NCBI RefSeq assembly: GCF_047496725.1
Contig: NC_132975.1
Location: 14,703,501 to 14,767,500 of the forward strand
Origin: Anoplolepis gracilipes
Lineage: Eukaryota > Arthropoda > Insecta > Hymenoptera > Formicidae
DNA: 64,000 nucleotides
Reading direction: 5' to 3'
In this document: positions 63,853 through 64,000 of the stretch, piece by piece
How positions within the stretch are numbered: the first letter of the stretch is position 1
How the letters are laid out: every line of letters begins with the position of its first letter
Translations under genes and position numbers: made by a program
Notes under the pieces: model-generated
What the model saw: the letters and a program-made list of their open reading frames with translations, nothing else
What the model was told of the DNA's origin: nothing
Database searches by the model: none

Positions 63853-64000
63853 GTATTTATTAAACATTTTTTTTTATCATAAACATAGTTGTATTGCATG
63901 AATGTGTTAAAATCTTGTAAATTTGTTCTTAAACTCGATTTTTTTTAAATTGTAAAAAATTAGAGAAAAAAATTTATATATATCGCTAAATATATGGAAT

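Noticed and set aside
1..64000. tRNA, rRNA and well-known microRNA genes
   Set aside because: I looked for T-loop boxes (GTTCGA) with matching A boxes and for a few well-known insect microRNA seeds and found none I could support. A covariance-model scan would be decisive.

Overview
This window is nuclear DNA from an insect, most likely a hymenopteran and perhaps an ant. The genes are split by GT-AG introns. The intergenic DNA is very AT-rich with many microsatellites. The gene set is metazoan, including a WSC-domain receptor of the Drosophila Wsck type. No prokaryotic, viral or CRISPR features are visible. The species assignment is inference.

Layout from left to right: (1) 695-7981, plus strand, the 3' three quarters of laminin beta-1, with its N-terminal exons outside the window. 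(2) 15064-16405, plus, a rhodopsin-class GPCR of the Tre1/moody type, with probable untranslated first exons upstream. (3) 17831-20384, minus, a Wsck-type receptor (WSC, fibronectin III, transmembrane segment, kinase-like domain) whose kinase catalytic residues are replaced. (4) 23981-29636, plus, a secreted or membrane-tethered carboxylesterase/cholinesterase-family protein. (5) 30970-32022, minus, the small GTPase Rap1. (6) About 32.1-51.1 kb holds no recognisable coding gene; it is repeat-rich and contains a GC-rich, promoter-like block at 47-48.9 kb. (7) 51182-57430, plus, vigilin (multi-KH protein), 21 coding exons. (8) 60312-60902, minus, a DUSP19-like phosphatase. (9) 61079-62790, minus, a PUSL1/TruA-type tRNA pseudouridine synthase. 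(10) 63763 onward, plus, the first coding exon of an unrecognised gene that leaves the window.

Splicing phases were checked by hand. All complete models close in frame: GPCR 350 aa, Wsck 716 aa, esterase 624 aa, Rap1 184 aa, vigilin 1242 aa, DUSP19-like 196 aa, PUSL1-like 323 aa. GPCR/Wsck, esterase/Rap1 and vigilin/DUSP19 are convergent pairs. Wsck/esterase and PUSL1/last gene are divergent pairs. PUSL1 and DUSP19 are in tandem only 176 bp apart.

The genes do not form one pathway. Several act at the cell surface and in adhesion (laminin, Wsck, Rap1, GPCR), but that is a loose association and not evidence of a cluster. I found no convincing new biological system. The best leads are the degenerate Wsck kinase, the altered oxyanion-hole motif of the esterase, several inverted-repeat (MITE-like) elements including one with 51-bp perfect arms, an E-box cluster, and the tight PUSL1-DUSP19 spacing.
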